From NCBI RefSeq assembly GCF_001854405.1, contig NZ_CP017718.1, positions 744,001 to 808,000 of the forward strand: a DNA stretch of 64,000 nt, read 5' to 3'. A program made the translations under genes and the position numbers. This DNA is from Hyphomonas sp. Mor2. GTDB taxonomy: Bacteria > Pseudomonadota > Alphaproteobacteria > Caulobacterales > Hyphomonadaceae. The notes under the pieces are model-generated. The model made no database searches. It saw nothing but the letters and a program-made list of their open reading frames with translations, and was not told the origin of the DNA. Shown in pieces: positions 55,998 to 64,000 of this stretch (positions are counted from its first letter, which is position 1; each line of letters opens with the position of its first letter).

Positions 55998-58181
55998 ATG
56001 AAGAAGGCACTAATCTGCGCGGTAGGAACTTTCGCGCTCTCAACAGCATTTACGACCGTGGCGACGGCACAAGACGCAGATGGCGAAGACGAAGCGCGTC
56101 GTCTCGGCCCTGTGACGGTAACCGCGCAGCGCGTCGAAGAGAATCTGCAGGATACGCCGGTCGCGGTGACCGCGCTCTCCACCGAGCAGATCGAAGACAA
56201 GCAGGTGCTCAACATTCGAGATCTCACGGCGCAAGTGCCAAACATCAACATTGCGACCAACACGGGCACAGCCAGCGCGGCGCGTATTTTCCTTCGCGGT
56301 GTGGGCGAGGACGAAAGCCGCGGCGCAGTTGATCAAGCGGTCGGCATCTATGTTGACGGCGTCTATATCGGCCGTTCGGTCGGGTCGCTCTTTGATGTCG
56401 TCGATCTGGAATCGATCGAAGTCCTGCGCGGACCGCAAGGCACGCTATATGGCCGCAACACGATTGGCGGGGCGATCAAACTCAATTCGGTGAAGCCGCA
56501 ATTTGAGAATAGCGGACGATTGAGCGCAACGTTCGGAAACTTTGATCGCAAAGAATTCAAGGCGACGGGGAATCTTCAGATTGGTGATCGAACGGCGGCG
56601 CGGATCACGGCAATGTCTCGTCAGCGAGATGGATTTCACGATTTGAGGCCGAATGGCGCCCTGTCAACCGAGGCGCGCGATGGCGTCGGTGCGCTTGATA
56701 CACTCGCGATTCGGGGCTCGCTGTATCATGAGTTCAACGATGATTGGAACGTTCTGTTTGCGATCGACCATACCGATGATGGGTCAGACCCGATCCCAGA
56801 TTCGATCGTTCCAGGGCAAGACGCAGACAATGATATATTTACGATCGAACCAGCGCCCGGCTCGACATGCCCGCCCAGCAATCCGTTTAATGCGCTCGGT
56901 TGCTTCTCCGATTACAGCTCGGAACTGACCAGCAGCGGCATCAGCGCTCGCGTCGAAGGTGCGTTCGGTAACCTCGACTTCACCTCGATCACAGCCTATC
57001 GCGAGCTTGAGGACGAACTGTCAACGCGGATTGGGTTCCCATACTCGCAGATGACGGATCAAAATCAGTTCAGTCAGGAATTCACCATCGGACAGTCGGG
57101 CGCAGGGGCTCTCGACTGGATTGCGGGTGTCTATTTCTTCCAGGAAGACCTGCAGCTCGACACAACGTTCATTTTCCCGTTCTCGATCGACTCCAGTACG
57201 GATTCGATTGCGGTGTTCGGACAGGGTACTCTGGCTGTGAGTGATGAGCTGTCGATTACTGCCGGGGTTCGCGCGACGAATGACGAGAAGGATTTTGATG
57301 GCGTGGGCCCGTTCGGATTCGCACGGATGGATTCACAGGAATTCGAAAATGTCAGTTACACCATTGGCGCGGATTATCGCTTCAATGACGACATCCTCGG
57401 TTACGCAAAGTATTCCACGGGCTTCAAGTCGGGTGGTTGGTCACCAGATGCGTTCAGTGGGACGTCGATTTTTCTGCCGGTTGATGAAGAGACGCTCGAT
57501 TCGTTCGAGGTCGGGGTGAAATCGGAATGGTTCGACTCGCTTCGAGTGAACGCCGCTGCCTTCTTCAATCAGTATGAAGGGCTGCAGATCGGTGCGACCG
57601 TTCCAGGGCTGGGCTTCACGCGTTTCAATGTCGATGAAACCGAAATTTCCGGTCTTGAAGTTGAGGCTGTCTGGCAGATCACCGACAATTTCCAGCTGAA
57701 TGGTAATGCGGGTTTCCTCGACGCTGAGTACACCTCGCTGACGGGGGATCAGGCGCGCGGTTTGGTCAACAATCTCTCTAATCCGGTGTCTGGATGTGCC
57801 GGGGTTGATCCATCCGTCGATGCAGAAGTCATTCCATGTGCACTCGGCCTCGAGCTGAAGAATGCACCGTCCTACAAGACCAGCCTTGGCGCTCTTTTCA
57901 CCACGCCGTTCCAGCAGGGCGAACTGATTGTTTCGGGTGATGTTTCGTTCGAGGATGAATCATGGAGCCTCGTCGCGAACGCACCGCAACATGCGTTGAT
58001 CGACTTTGACGCGATCATCAACGGACGCATCAAATACCAGGATGACCGTGGTTGGTCGGTTGCGGTCTTCGGGCGTAACCTGAGCGATGTCGAGTATTAT
58101 CGCGCATCATCCGCGACGGCGTTTACTACGTATGCCTCTCCGCCGATGGAGTATGGCATCGAGTTTGGTGCCGAGTTCTAA
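55998..58181 (+). CDS. TonB-dependent outer-membrane receptor
   Basis: The 727-residue receptor precursor has a signal peptide (MKKALICAVGTFALSTAFTTVATAQD) and a TonB-box-like LGPVTVTAQR. The plug domain follows (ENLQDTPVAVTALSTEQIEDKQVLNIRDLTAQVPNINIATNTG...FLRGVGEDES...VDLESIEVLRGPQGTLYGRNTIGGAIKLNS), then a 22-strand barrel ending in the Phe-terminal YGIEFGAEF. It belongs to the sphingomonad-type catabolic receptor group rather than siderophore receptors with known ligand. Regulation with the hydrolase operons suggests it imports the island substrate. ATG 55998 is set by the signal peptide and a gaggag ribosome-binding site. Confidence 0.93.
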   Translation: MKKALICAVGTFALSTAFTTVATAQDADGEDEARRLGPVTVTAQRVEENLQDTPVAVTALSTEQIEDKQVLNIRDLTAQVPNINIATNTGTASAARIFLRGVGEDESRGAVDQAVGIYVDGVYIGRSVGSLFDVVDLESIEVLRGPQGTLYGRNTIGGAIKLNSVKPQFENSGRLSATFGNFDRKEFKATGNLQIGDRTAARITAMSRQRDGFHDLRPNGALSTEARDGVGALDTLAIRGSLYHEFNDDWNVLFAIDHTDDGSDPIPDSIVPGQDADNDIFTIEPAPGSTCPPSNPFNALGCFSDYSSELTSSGISARVEGAFGNLDFTSITAYRELEDELSTRIGFPYSQMTDQNQFSQEFTIGQSGAGALDWIAGVYFFQEDLQLDTTFIFPFSIDSSTDSIAVFGQGTLAVSDELSITAGVRATNDEKDFDGVGPFGFARMDSQEFENVSYTIGADYRFNDDILGYAKYSTGFKSGGWSPDAFSGTSIFLPVDEETLDSFEVGVKSEWFDSLRVNAAAFFNQYEGLQIGATVPGLGFTRFNVDETEISGLEVEAVWQITDNFQLNGNAGFLDAEYTSLTGDQARGLVNNLSNPVSGCAGVDPSVDAEVIPCALGLELKNAPSYKTSLGALFTTPFQQGELIVSGDVSFEDESWSLVANAPQHALIDFDAIINGRIKYQDDRGWSVAVFGRNLSDVEYYRASSATAFTTYASPPMEYGIEFGAEF

Positions 58182-58184
58182 TCG

Positions 58185-59279
58185 GTGACGCACCCACTTG
58201 GAAAACTGACAGCCCCGGTGTTCGCACTGGGGCTGTTTGCGTCGTGCCAGTCGAGCATTGACCCGTCGCCGCCTTCGGTCACTCCAGCGCCTGATCCTTT
58301 GCCGACGCCCGTCGTGGACCAACCCTGGCTCATGGCGACGGCCAGCGTTTCCGACATTGACCGGACCGCGGCTTTCTTTCGAGATATTGCCGGATACGAA
58401 ACGCTGTATCGCGGGCCACTCGATCCAGCTGAGGTCAAGTCGCTCAATCTCCCAGATGGCGCTTCGGGTGAGGTGATGACCCTTCGCGCGGTGGGGAGCG
58501 ACGCAGGCTATGTCCGGCTCATTCGTTTCGACGATGCCGGGCGCAAGGCGCCCACTCGTCCGGGCGCCCGCGCGTGGGATACGGGATGTTTCTGGTCGTT
58601 CATGGTGCGCGCCCACAACCTGGAAGCGATTTATGATGATGCGATCGCGCTGGGATGGAGCACCGAGACGCCGATTGCGCCGCTGAGTTTTAACGGGTCG
58701 GAGCTCAACATCGTGGTGTTCAAGGGACCAGACGGTTTGCAGGTGCAAGCTTATGAGCGCCTCAATCGGCCGCCACCAGAGGGCTTCACGCCGTTCGAGC
58801 GTATCAGTCGGCCCTTTAATATCATGCAGATGACGCGCGATCGTGAGGCGGTTCGGCCGCTCATGGAGGATGTGTTGGGCTTCGAGCGCGTCTGGTACGG
58901 CGCGCCTTATACGGATGAAGACCCCGTCTTAATGCCGCTGGGGATTCCGCAAAACCTGACCACCAGTGTGCCATACAAGGCCGGGATCTTCACGCCGCAA
59001 ACACAAACATTGTACGGTCGGATGGAGTATATCGAAATCGATGGTCTGGAGGGGTTTGATTATGCGGATCGGTGCCACGCGCCAAATCTCGGTTGGTTGT
59101 CAGTGACTTACCCAGTCGCGTCCGTGGCGGACGCTCGTGCAAAGATCGTGGACCGCGGCTGGGGCATCGAGACTGAGCCGTACAGCACCACGCGACCGTC
59201 CTATGGGGACATGACCGTCTTCGCGATCAAGGCGCCGGATGGGGCCGTGATTGAGTTTGCTGAAGCCGCGGCGCCCTAG
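58185..59279 (+). CDS. Lipoprotein with two VOC (glyoxalase-fold) domains
   Basis: The 364-residue precursor starts at GTG 58185, three bases after the receptor stop. Its short signal ends in a lipobox-like LFAS-C21, with a Pro/Ser-rich linker after it. Two VOC modules follow: about residues 45-195 ([31 protein letters not shown]...) and 205-360 ([31 protein letters not shown]...). The last acidic residue of the fold is in [10 protein letters not shown]. It should be anchored in the periplasm beside the receptor. The stop overlaps parC by four bases. It ends the island. Confidence 0.8.
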   Translation: MTHPLGKLTAPVFALGLFASCQSSIDPSPPSVTPAPDPLPTPVVDQPWLMATASVSDIDRTAAFFRDIAGYETLYRGPLDPAEVKSLNLPDGASGEVMTLRAVGSDAGYVRLIRFDDAGRKAPTRPGARAWDTGCFWSFMVRAHNLEAIYDDAIALGWSTETPIAPLSFNGSELNIVVFKGPDGLQVQAYERLNRPPPEGFTPFERISRPFNIMQMTRDREAVRPLMEDVLGFERVWYGAPYTDEDPVLMPLGIPQNLTTSVPYKAGIFTPQTQTLYGRMEYIEIDGLEGFDYADRCHAPNLGWLSVTYPVASVADARAKIVDRGWGIETEPYSTTRPSYGDMTVFAIKAPDGAVIEFAEAAAP

Positions 59280-61513
59280 CCGGAAAACTTGCCGGATCTC
59301 GGGAAACCGCGCATGGCCGCTTTACCCGCTTGCGCCCGTTTGCCGATCCATTCGCGCCATTCCGGGAACCCGCGCATGCGGCCGGCACTATCGGTCACGA
59401 TCAGCCCGTCTTCAGCGTGGAAGACCAGCACATCGCCAAGCTTGTCTGAACCGCGATAGTTCTGGAGCTTGTTGCCCTTGCCGCGCGACATTTCCGGGAG
59501 TTCGTCAAGCGGGAAGATCAGCAGCTTCTTGTTGGTGCCAATGACCGCCACATGATCGCCCTTTGCGAGATCGGTCACCAGAAGTTTCGAGCCATCCGGC
59601 ACGCTGACCACAGATTTGCCTGCCTTGCGGTTAGATTCCAGCTCGCTCTCCTGGAGCACAAAGCCGTATCCGGCATCGGATGCCATGATCCGCTTGCGAG
59701 CGCCGTCGAGCTTGAACATTCCGACGATGTCGACGCTGTCCTCAAGGTCGATAGAGATGCGGATCGGCTCACCATGTCCGCGGCCGCCAGGAAGCTTGTC
59801 GCAGGGCAGGGTGAAGGCCCGCCCGTCTGACGACATCAGAATCAGCTTGTCTGTCGTGTGCACTTCCTCGGCGAAGAGAAGCGTGTCGCCATCCTTGAAC
59901 TTAGCTGCGCCGAGGTCGAGTCCGTGGCCCTTCATACCTCGAATCCAGCCCTTGGTGGACAGAACCACCGTCAGTGGCTCTTTTGGCATCGAAGCTTCCA
60001 GGGCGGCACCGACATCAATGACAGGCGCTTCTTCAAAGTTCGCACGGCGACGACCGAGGTCGGTCTCAGGATCAAAGACTTTGCGGGCTTCCTTCAGTTC
60101 TTTTTTGACCTTCGTCCATTGCCGTCCTTCGGATCCGAGCATCGCGACGATCTCGCTGCGCTCTTCATTGAGCGACTCATGCTCCTTGCGGATCTCCATC
60201 TCTTCCAGCTTGCGCAAGGCGCGCAGACGGAGGTTGAGAATGGCTTCGGCCTGGACTTCGGTGATTCCGAACCGATCAATCATTTCCTGTTTCGGGTCAT
60301 CTTCTTCGCGAATGATTCTGATGACTTCATCAATATTGAGATAGGCAATCAGATAGCCGTCGAGCAGGTGCAAACGCTTTTCGATCTTGTCCAGGCGGAA
60401 CTGAGCCCGGCGGACCACCACTTCGCGGCGATGATCAAGATAGGCGCGCAGAACCTGACGCAGCCCCATCACCTGCGGCGCGCCCTTGTGCAGCACGTTC
60501 ATGTTGAGGCTGAAGCGGGTTTCCAGATCGCAGATCCGGAACAGGCTTTCCATCAGCACATCTGGCTCGACGGTCTTGGCACGCGGCTCGAGAATGAGAC
60601 GGATATCTTCGGCACTCTCATCGCGCACATCGGCGAGCAGTGGCGCTTTCTTGGTTTCGATCAGGTCTGCCAGGCGTTCAATCAGCTTGGATTTTTGCAC
60701 CTGATACGGGATCTCGGTGACGACCACCTGCCACGTGCCGCGGCCAAGATCCTCGACGCCCCATTTGGCGCGCATGCGGAAGCTACCGCGGCCCGTCTCA
60801 TAAGCGTCGAGAATGGACTCTTTCGGCTCCACGATGACGCCACCGGTTGGGAAGTCCGGGCCGGGCATGACAGCGAGCAGTTCTTCGGTCGGGGTCGTCT
60901 TGCGATCAATCAGGAGCAAGGCGGCATCGATCACCTCGGCGACATTGTGCGGCGGAATACTGGTCGCCATGCCAACCGCGATCCCGGTCGCGCCGTTTGC
61001 GAGCAGGTTCGGGAAGCCAGCCGGTAATACAACCGGCTCCCGTTTGTTTTCATCGTAAGTGTCTTTGAAATCGACGGCGTCTTCGTTCAGGCCCTCCAGA
61101 AGAAGCTCGGCCGCCTCGGTCATCCGGCTTTCTGTATAGCGCATGGCGGCCGCGTTATCGCCGTCAATATTGCCAAAATTGCCCTGCCCATCGACCAGGG
61201 GATAACGGACCGAGAAGTCCTGTGCCAACCGGACCATCGTGTCGTAAATCGAGGCGTCGCCGTGTGGGTGGTAATCACCCATCACATCTCCGACCACTTT
61301 CGCACTTTTCCGGAACGAACCGTCATGCGCGAGACGCAGCTCTCGCATCCCGTACAGAATCCGGCGTTGAACGGGTTTCAAGCCGTCGCGCACGTCTGGC
61401 AGGGCGCGTGACGTGATGGTCGACAAGGCGTAGGCCAAGTAGCGCTTGGTCAGCGCCTCGCTCAGCGGCTCATTGATAATGCGGTCGTCTTCTGGTTCCA
61501 GTACGTCGGACAT
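59276..61513 (-). CDS. parC: DNA topoisomerase IV subunit A
   Basis: The 745-residue protein is ParC: it cuts and rejoins DNA to separate daughter chromosomes. The N-terminal winged-helix region has [22 protein letters not shown], the catalytic Tyr126 is in [11 protein letters not shown], and the C-terminal beta-pinwheel follows after about residue 490. GyrA-box features typical of gyrase are absent, favouring ParC. In the quinolone-contact loop (HPHGDAS, residues 82-88) Ala87 is in the position of E. coli Ser80 and Asp91 in that of Glu84. ATG 61513 is chosen over a GTG two codons upstream. Confidence 0.93.
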   Translation of the reverse strand: MSDVLEPEDDRIINEPLSEALTKRYLAYALSTITSRALPDVRDGLKPVQRRILYGMRELRLAHDGSFRKSAKVVGDVMGDYHPHGDASIYDTMVRLAQDFSVRYPLVDGQGNFGNIDGDNAAAMRYTESRMTEAAELLLEGLNEDAVDFKDTYDENKREPVVLPAGFPNLLANGATGIAVGMATSIPPHNVAEVIDAALLLIDRKTTPTEELLAVMPGPDFPTGGVIVEPKESILDAYETGRGSFRMRAKWGVEDLGRGTWQVVVTEIPYQVQKSKLIERLADLIETKKAPLLADVRDESAEDIRLILEPRAKTVEPDVLMESLFRICDLETRFSLNMNVLHKGAPQVMGLRQVLRAYLDHRREVVVRRAQFRLDKIEKRLHLLDGYLIAYLNIDEVIRIIREEDDPKQEMIDRFGITEVQAEAILNLRLRALRKLEEMEIRKEHESLNEERSEIVAMLGSEGRQWTKVKKELKEARKVFDPETDLGRRRANFEEAPVIDVGAALEASMPKEPLTVVLSTKGWIRGMKGHGLDLGAAKFKDGDTLLFAEEVHTTDKLILMSSDGRAFTLPCDKLPGGRGHGEPIRISIDLEDSVDIVGMFKLDGARKRIMASDAGYGFVLQESELESNRKAGKSVVSVPDGSKLLVTDLAKGDHVAVIGTNKKLLIFPLDELPEMSRGKGNKLQNYRGSDKLGDVLVFHAEDGLIVTDSAGRMRGFPEWREWIGKRAQAGKAAMRGFPRSGKFSG

Positions 61514-61601
61514 GCGCACCCCTAAATCTCCGGTGGGCGTAGAATCGCCACACTCATGTACAGGTTAACAGAAAACGCCGATTGGTTAATGAAGGAATAC
61601 C

Positions 61602-62285
61602 ATGCGCCACTGGCGATTGATTTTATTAGCGATCGGGCTGCTGGGGCTGGCTTATCTGGTGCATCGATTCCTGCCCGCCCAGCATAATCCTCTGCGCCCG
61701 CCCGATTTGACGGAGCCCTTGGGGTTCGCGACGTATGGAAAGCTTACAACGTTGAAACATAATGAGGATTTGTGTCGACAGGTCTTGCTGGATGCGGGCG
61801 TTGAGTTCGACATCCTGGACGCGGACGGGGCGGAGGCGCGGTGCCCTCTGGAGGAGACGTTGCAGCTCAAGCGATCACTCACCCCATACAATTCTGCCCC
61901 GCTGAGAATGACCTGTCATCAGATGGCAGCGCTGCATGTCTGGGAACGCCATGTCCTGCGCCCGCAAGCGGAGAAGATGTTTGATTCGCCTTTGCGACAG
62001 ATCCAGACCTATGGATCGTTCAGCTGTCGCAACATTGCGGGGACGCGTACGCGCAGTCAGCATTCTTATGCGAATGCCATCGATATTACGGGATTCATTC
62101 TCGAGGACGGGACCGAAATCCGCGTCAAGGATCACTGGCGAGAACGCAGTCGAAAAGGGCGGTATCTATCCCGCGTGCACAAGAAGGCGTGCCGCCTGTT
62201 CTCAGTCACGCTCGGTCCGGATTATGACGCGGCTCATGCCGATCACTTTCACCTGGATATGGGGCGCACCGAAACCTGTCGCTGA
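61602..62285 (+). CDS. Extensin-like C-terminal-domain protein, membrane-anchored or exported
   Basis: The 227-residue protein has an N-terminal hydrophobic segment (LILLAIGLLGLAYLVHRFL) acting as anchor or signal. The globular extensin-like domain follows: DLCRQVLLDAGVEF, PLRMTCHQMAALHVWERHVLRPQAEKMF, RNIAGTRTRSQHSYANAIDITGFILEDGTEIRVKDHW and DAAHADHFHLDMG. The SQHSYANAIDI and ADHFHLD motifs carry His/Asp residues in a peptidase-like (D-Ala-D-Ala-type) arrangement, and Cys pairs suggest disulfides. The family is common in Alphaproteobacteria and likely acts on the cell wall; no reaction is proven. Confidence 0.85.
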   Translation: MRHWRLILLAIGLLGLAYLVHRFLPAQHNPLRPPDLTEPLGFATYGKLTTLKHNEDLCRQVLLDAGVEFDILDADGAEARCPLEETLQLKRSLTPYNSAPLRMTCHQMAALHVWERHVLRPQAEKMFDSPLRQIQTYGSFSCRNIAGTRTRSQHSYANAIDITGFILEDGTEIRVKDHWRERSRKGRYLSRVHKKACRLFSVTLGPDYDAAHADHFHLDMGRTETCR

Positions 62286-62311
62286 CATTCAGCGGTCGAA
62301 CAGATCGCCGA

Positions 62312-62683
62312 CTAAAATCGCCTGATGTCCCGGGTATAGCGAGAAACGGTCGCGCACTCACTGATCGACAGAATGAGAATGGAAATTCCGGGGCCGATCG
62401 GTGCTGGCAGCTGTCGTGTCTCGTTCGGTCCAAATTTCCATTCGAAGGACTCGGTCATTCGGGCATTCAACGCCCACAGATCACTTGGGTCAGCAATCAG
62501 CCGCAATTGGACTTCGATCTGTTTGATCCCGCATGGATGGTCTGTATCAACCTTGACCAGAAGCTCGGTGCCGCCACCGCCTATCTCAAAATCAACGTTC
62601 AAACTCGGATTGGCCTGACCGGCGCGCGTCTGACAGCAATCGTCCGGTGTTGGCATCCACGCGATGTCGTCTTCGATAAGCAT
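62312..62683 (-). CDS. Hypothetical protein (uncertain)
   Basis: This 123-residue ORF fills the gap between the extensin-like gene and the terminator of the small lipoprotein gene. The sequence (MLIEDDIAWMPTPDDCCQTRAGQANPSLNVDFEIGGGGTELLVKVDTDHPCGIKQIEVQLRLIADP...) looks like a beta-rich soluble protein with plausible composition. I know no relative. Opposite-strand ORFs in the same stretch read worse. It has no obvious strong ribosome-binding site. It may be a real small gene or chance. Confidence 0.4.
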   Translation of the reverse strand: MLIEDDIAWMPTPDDCCQTRAGQANPSLNVDFEIGGGGTELLVKVDTDHPCGIKQIEVQLRLIADPSDLWALNARMTESFEWKFGPNETRQLPAPIGPGISILILSISECATVSRYTRDIRRF

Positions 62684-62729
62684 GCCTTATCGATGCTCGA
62701 GCGCCGGCAAGCTTACAATGGTGCAGGAA

Positions 62730-62779
62730 AAAATAGAGACGTGCCGACAATTTTGGCCTCACGGCATTGCCGGCACGTC
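62730..62779 (-). terminator. Rho-independent terminator of the small lipoprotein gene (minus strand)
   Basis: GACGTGCCG (62738-62746) pairs with CGGCACGTC (62771-62779), and inside it CAAT (62748-62751) pairs with ATTG (62766-62769) around one mismatch. Read on the minus strand the stem is followed by CTATTTTTT (complement of the A run at 62729-62735). It begins seven bases after the stop of the lipoprotein gene at 62786. Confidence 0.85.
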
Positions 62780-62785
62780 GGAAAA

Positions 62786-62980
62786 TCAGTCTTCCTTGCA
62801 GGAGAAACCGTCCTCGGTGACTTCCTGAACGGTACCCGGTCCACCGCAGACACGCAGCGCCGTGTCGGTGTTACGGGCAATTTCTTCAGAATCCGACCAG
62901 TCGCCTTCATCCACATGGATGCAGCCAACCAGTCCGAGGAGGGCAACGCTCATCGCGCCAAACAAGACAGTCTTTTTCAT
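62786..62980 (-). CDS. Small lipoprotein of unknown function (64 aa)
   Basis: The 64-residue precursor MKKTVLFGAMSVALLGLVGC has a textbook lipobox (LVGC, Cys20). A short acidic mature part (IHVDEGDWSDSEEIARNTDTALRVCGG...) includes two further cysteines that could form a disulfide. The start at 62980 is fixed by the signal peptide and a preceding agagg; the longer frame to 63052 is not credible. It has its own terminator, so it is a free-standing, perhaps abundant, envelope lipoprotein. No family recognised. Confidence 0.78.
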   Translation of the reverse strand: MKKTVLFGAMSVALLGLVGCIHVDEGDWSDSEEIARNTDTALRVCGGPGTVQEVTEDGFSCKED

Positions 62981-63069
62981 TATCAGCCTCTTGGTAGTGT
63001 ACTCTCTGCCCCTGAACACGTTCCTCCTCTGCGAGGTCGCACCTGAACGCAAGTTGAATATGGCAGATT

Positions 63070-63795
63070 TCAGCCAATAAGTTTCGGGACCAGCCGCGCG
63101 CGCTCCGGCGGCAAGGGTTTGTGGACGCTGGAAAACAGCCTTTCTTCAAGGAAGTATCCGGTCAGGCGTAAGGCGTCTTCAATGTCCTCTGCCATGGCCA
63201 GAGCGCTGGGATCGAGGAGAAACGCAGGCAGCGGGAACAGGCGCTCGACATAGTCCTCCGCCTCCGATCCCCGCACCGCCCGTCCGGTCTTCGGCGAGAC
63301 ATGGGTGAGGCCGTCATTGGCGCCAGACAGCGCGCACTTGTCGAGATCGAGGCCGAATCCCAGGGAGGACAGCAGGCCGAGTTCCCACTTTGCATAAAGC
63401 GCAGGCCAGACCGGCCAGGTATCGAGGGCATCCAGCAGCAACGTCGTCGGCTGGTACAGGTTCGAACCGGCAGCATCGCCCTCATCCACGGCGCCGCGAA
63501 GAAGTGTGGTGACCGTTGTGAGCGCCATCAGCGCTTCCGGGCGATCCAGGTATCTTCCAGCGCGGCTGGTGGTCACTTCGGCCACATTGAACCGCCCAAG
63601 CTGCTCTTCCAGCCGACCCGTCCAGGCCAGGTCCACCGTGTTTCCAGCTTCGAACTGAGGTCGTTTCTTCCGGCTTGCGCCGCCATAGACCAGGCCGGAG
63701 CGGCGACCTCTGGTTCTGGTCAGCACGTCGAGGATCAGGCCGCTCTCTCCGAAGCGGCGGCCGCCCAGGATCAGCGCTTCATCACGCCATTGCAT
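63070..63795 (-). CDS. recO: DNA repair protein RecO
   Basis: RecO anneals single strands and, with RecR, loads RecA at gaps. The 241-residue protein begins with the typical OB-fold part (MQWRDEALILGGRRFGESGLILDVLTRTRGRRSGLVYGGASRKKRPQFEAGNTVDLAWTGRLEEQLGRF). The helical domain follows, with YAKWELGLLSSLGFGLDLDKCALSGA. The four-Cys zinc motif of some RecO proteins is not seen; only one Cys of it remains, common in Alphaproteobacteria. It starts 11 bases after era, the usual era-recO pair. Confidence 0.92.
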   Translation of the reverse strand: MQWRDEALILGGRRFGESGLILDVLTRTRGRRSGLVYGGASRKKRPQFEAGNTVDLAWTGRLEEQLGRFNVAEVTTSRAGRYLDRPEALMALTTVTTLLRGAVDEGDAAGSNLYQPTTLLLDALDTWPVWPALYAKWELGLLSSLGFGLDLDKCALSGANDGLTHVSPKTGRAVRGSEAEDYVERLFPLPAFLLDPSALAMAEDIEDALRLTGYFLEERLFSSVHKPLPPERARLVPKLIG

Positions 63796-63806
63796 GGGGC
63801 TTGCCC

Positions 63807-64000
63807 CTAAGCATCAAACTCCAACCCGACCGAGGCATAGGCCTCGCGCCGTTCCATCCATTTCGGATCCACCTTGACGAACAGGATGAGATGCACCGTC
63901 CGATCGAGCATCTCCGTTAGTTCTTCGCGCGCGGCCTTTCCGATTGCTTTGATGGCGCTGCCGCCTTTGCCGAGCACCATGCCCTTATGCTGTTCCCGAG
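63807..64000 (-). CDS. era: GTPase Era, C-terminal part (truncated by window edge)
   Basis: The minus-strand frame is open to the window end and stops with TAG at 63807-63809. The visible residues carry the type II KH-domain loop (VLGKGGSAIKAIGKAARE) and the typical Era tail VHLILFVKVDPKWMERREAYASVGLEFDA. Era binds the 3' end of 16S rRNA through this KH domain and helps 30S subunit maturation. The GTPase domain lies outside the window. Next to recO, as in most proteobacteria. Confidence 0.92.
   Translation of the reverse strand, partial: REQHKGMVLGKGGSAIKAIGKAAREELTEMLDRTVHLILFVKVDPKWMERREAYASVGLEFDA

Noticed and set aside
56830-56842. TGATATATTT inside the TonB receptor gene as a sixth family-A operator
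   Set aside because: It lacks the final C of GATATATC and the arms, and lies within coding DNA.
62507-63046. Plus-strand ORF of 179 codons
   Set aside because: It crosses a clear minus-strand terminator and a lipoprotein gene with a perfect lipobox; composition is that of a shadow frame.

Overview
The window looks like the chromosome of an alphaproteobacterium, most likely a Caulobacterales/Hyphomonadaceae-type marine or aquatic heterotroph (inference). The evidence is: an alphaproteobacterial SOS box (GTTC-N7-GTTC) in front of recN, a serB-miaA-ilvB-ilvN-ilvC order, an Entner-Doudoroff operon, a phasin with a C-terminal helix-hairpin-helix tail, TonB-dependent uptake, and moderately high GC with tightly overlapping ATGA/TGATG gene junctions. 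I see no rRNA, tRNA, CRISPR array, insertion sequence or phage gene.

Left part, 1-26 kb, is housekeeping: the 3' end of an HtrA/Deg protease, serB, miaA, then branched-chain amino-acid synthesis. Here ilvB is preceded by a leader peptide with a Val-Val-Leu-Val-Ile run, a long hairpin and a rho-independent terminator, a textbook attenuator. An unknown membrane-anchored gene sits between ilvB and ilvN. Next come ilvC and an operon zwf-edd-glk-eda-pyk that takes glucose to pyruvate, with a 14-bp LacI-type palindrome in its promoter. These are followed by trxB, a TPR protein, a phasin, an XRE regulator, bamD, recN, ligA, an M24 aminopeptidase, an unknown 63-residue basic protein, prmA and dapB.

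Middle part, 26-59.3 kb, is an accessory catabolic island of about 34 genes, governed by two interleaved operator families that I read directly from the DNA. Operator family A (16-mer AAAAGATATATCATTT and variants) occurs five times, in front of operons holding about 22 genes: a methyltransferase, a HapK-like protein, an SDR, three PuuE/NodB-type polysaccharide-deacetylase-fold hydrolases, VOC proteins, a flavin oxidase with a membrane partner, an aldehyde dehydrogenase, a nitrilase-fold protein lacking the usual catalytic Cys and Lys, an isochorismatase-fold hydrolase, DUF1838 and DUF1330 lipoproteins, and a TonB receptor. Operator family B (AATTTGTCCGGACAAATT) occurs twice in strong form, in front of operons holding about 12 genes: CitE-like lyase, MaoC hydratase, acyl-CoA dehydrogenase, two CaiB CoA-transferases, a class I CoA-transferase, two MmgE/PrpD proteins, a PaaK-type CoA ligase and an amidase. 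Each set contains or adjoins one HutC-type GntR regulator. My inference is that set A takes up and opens an unknown, probably nitrogen-containing ring compound partly in the periplasm, and that set B carries the resulting branched acids as CoA thioesters to central metabolism. The substrate cannot be named from sequence.

Right part, 59.3-64 kb, returns to housekeeping: parC (with Ala at the quinolone-contact Ser position), an extensin-like protein, a small lipoprotein with its own terminator, recO and the C-terminal part of era.
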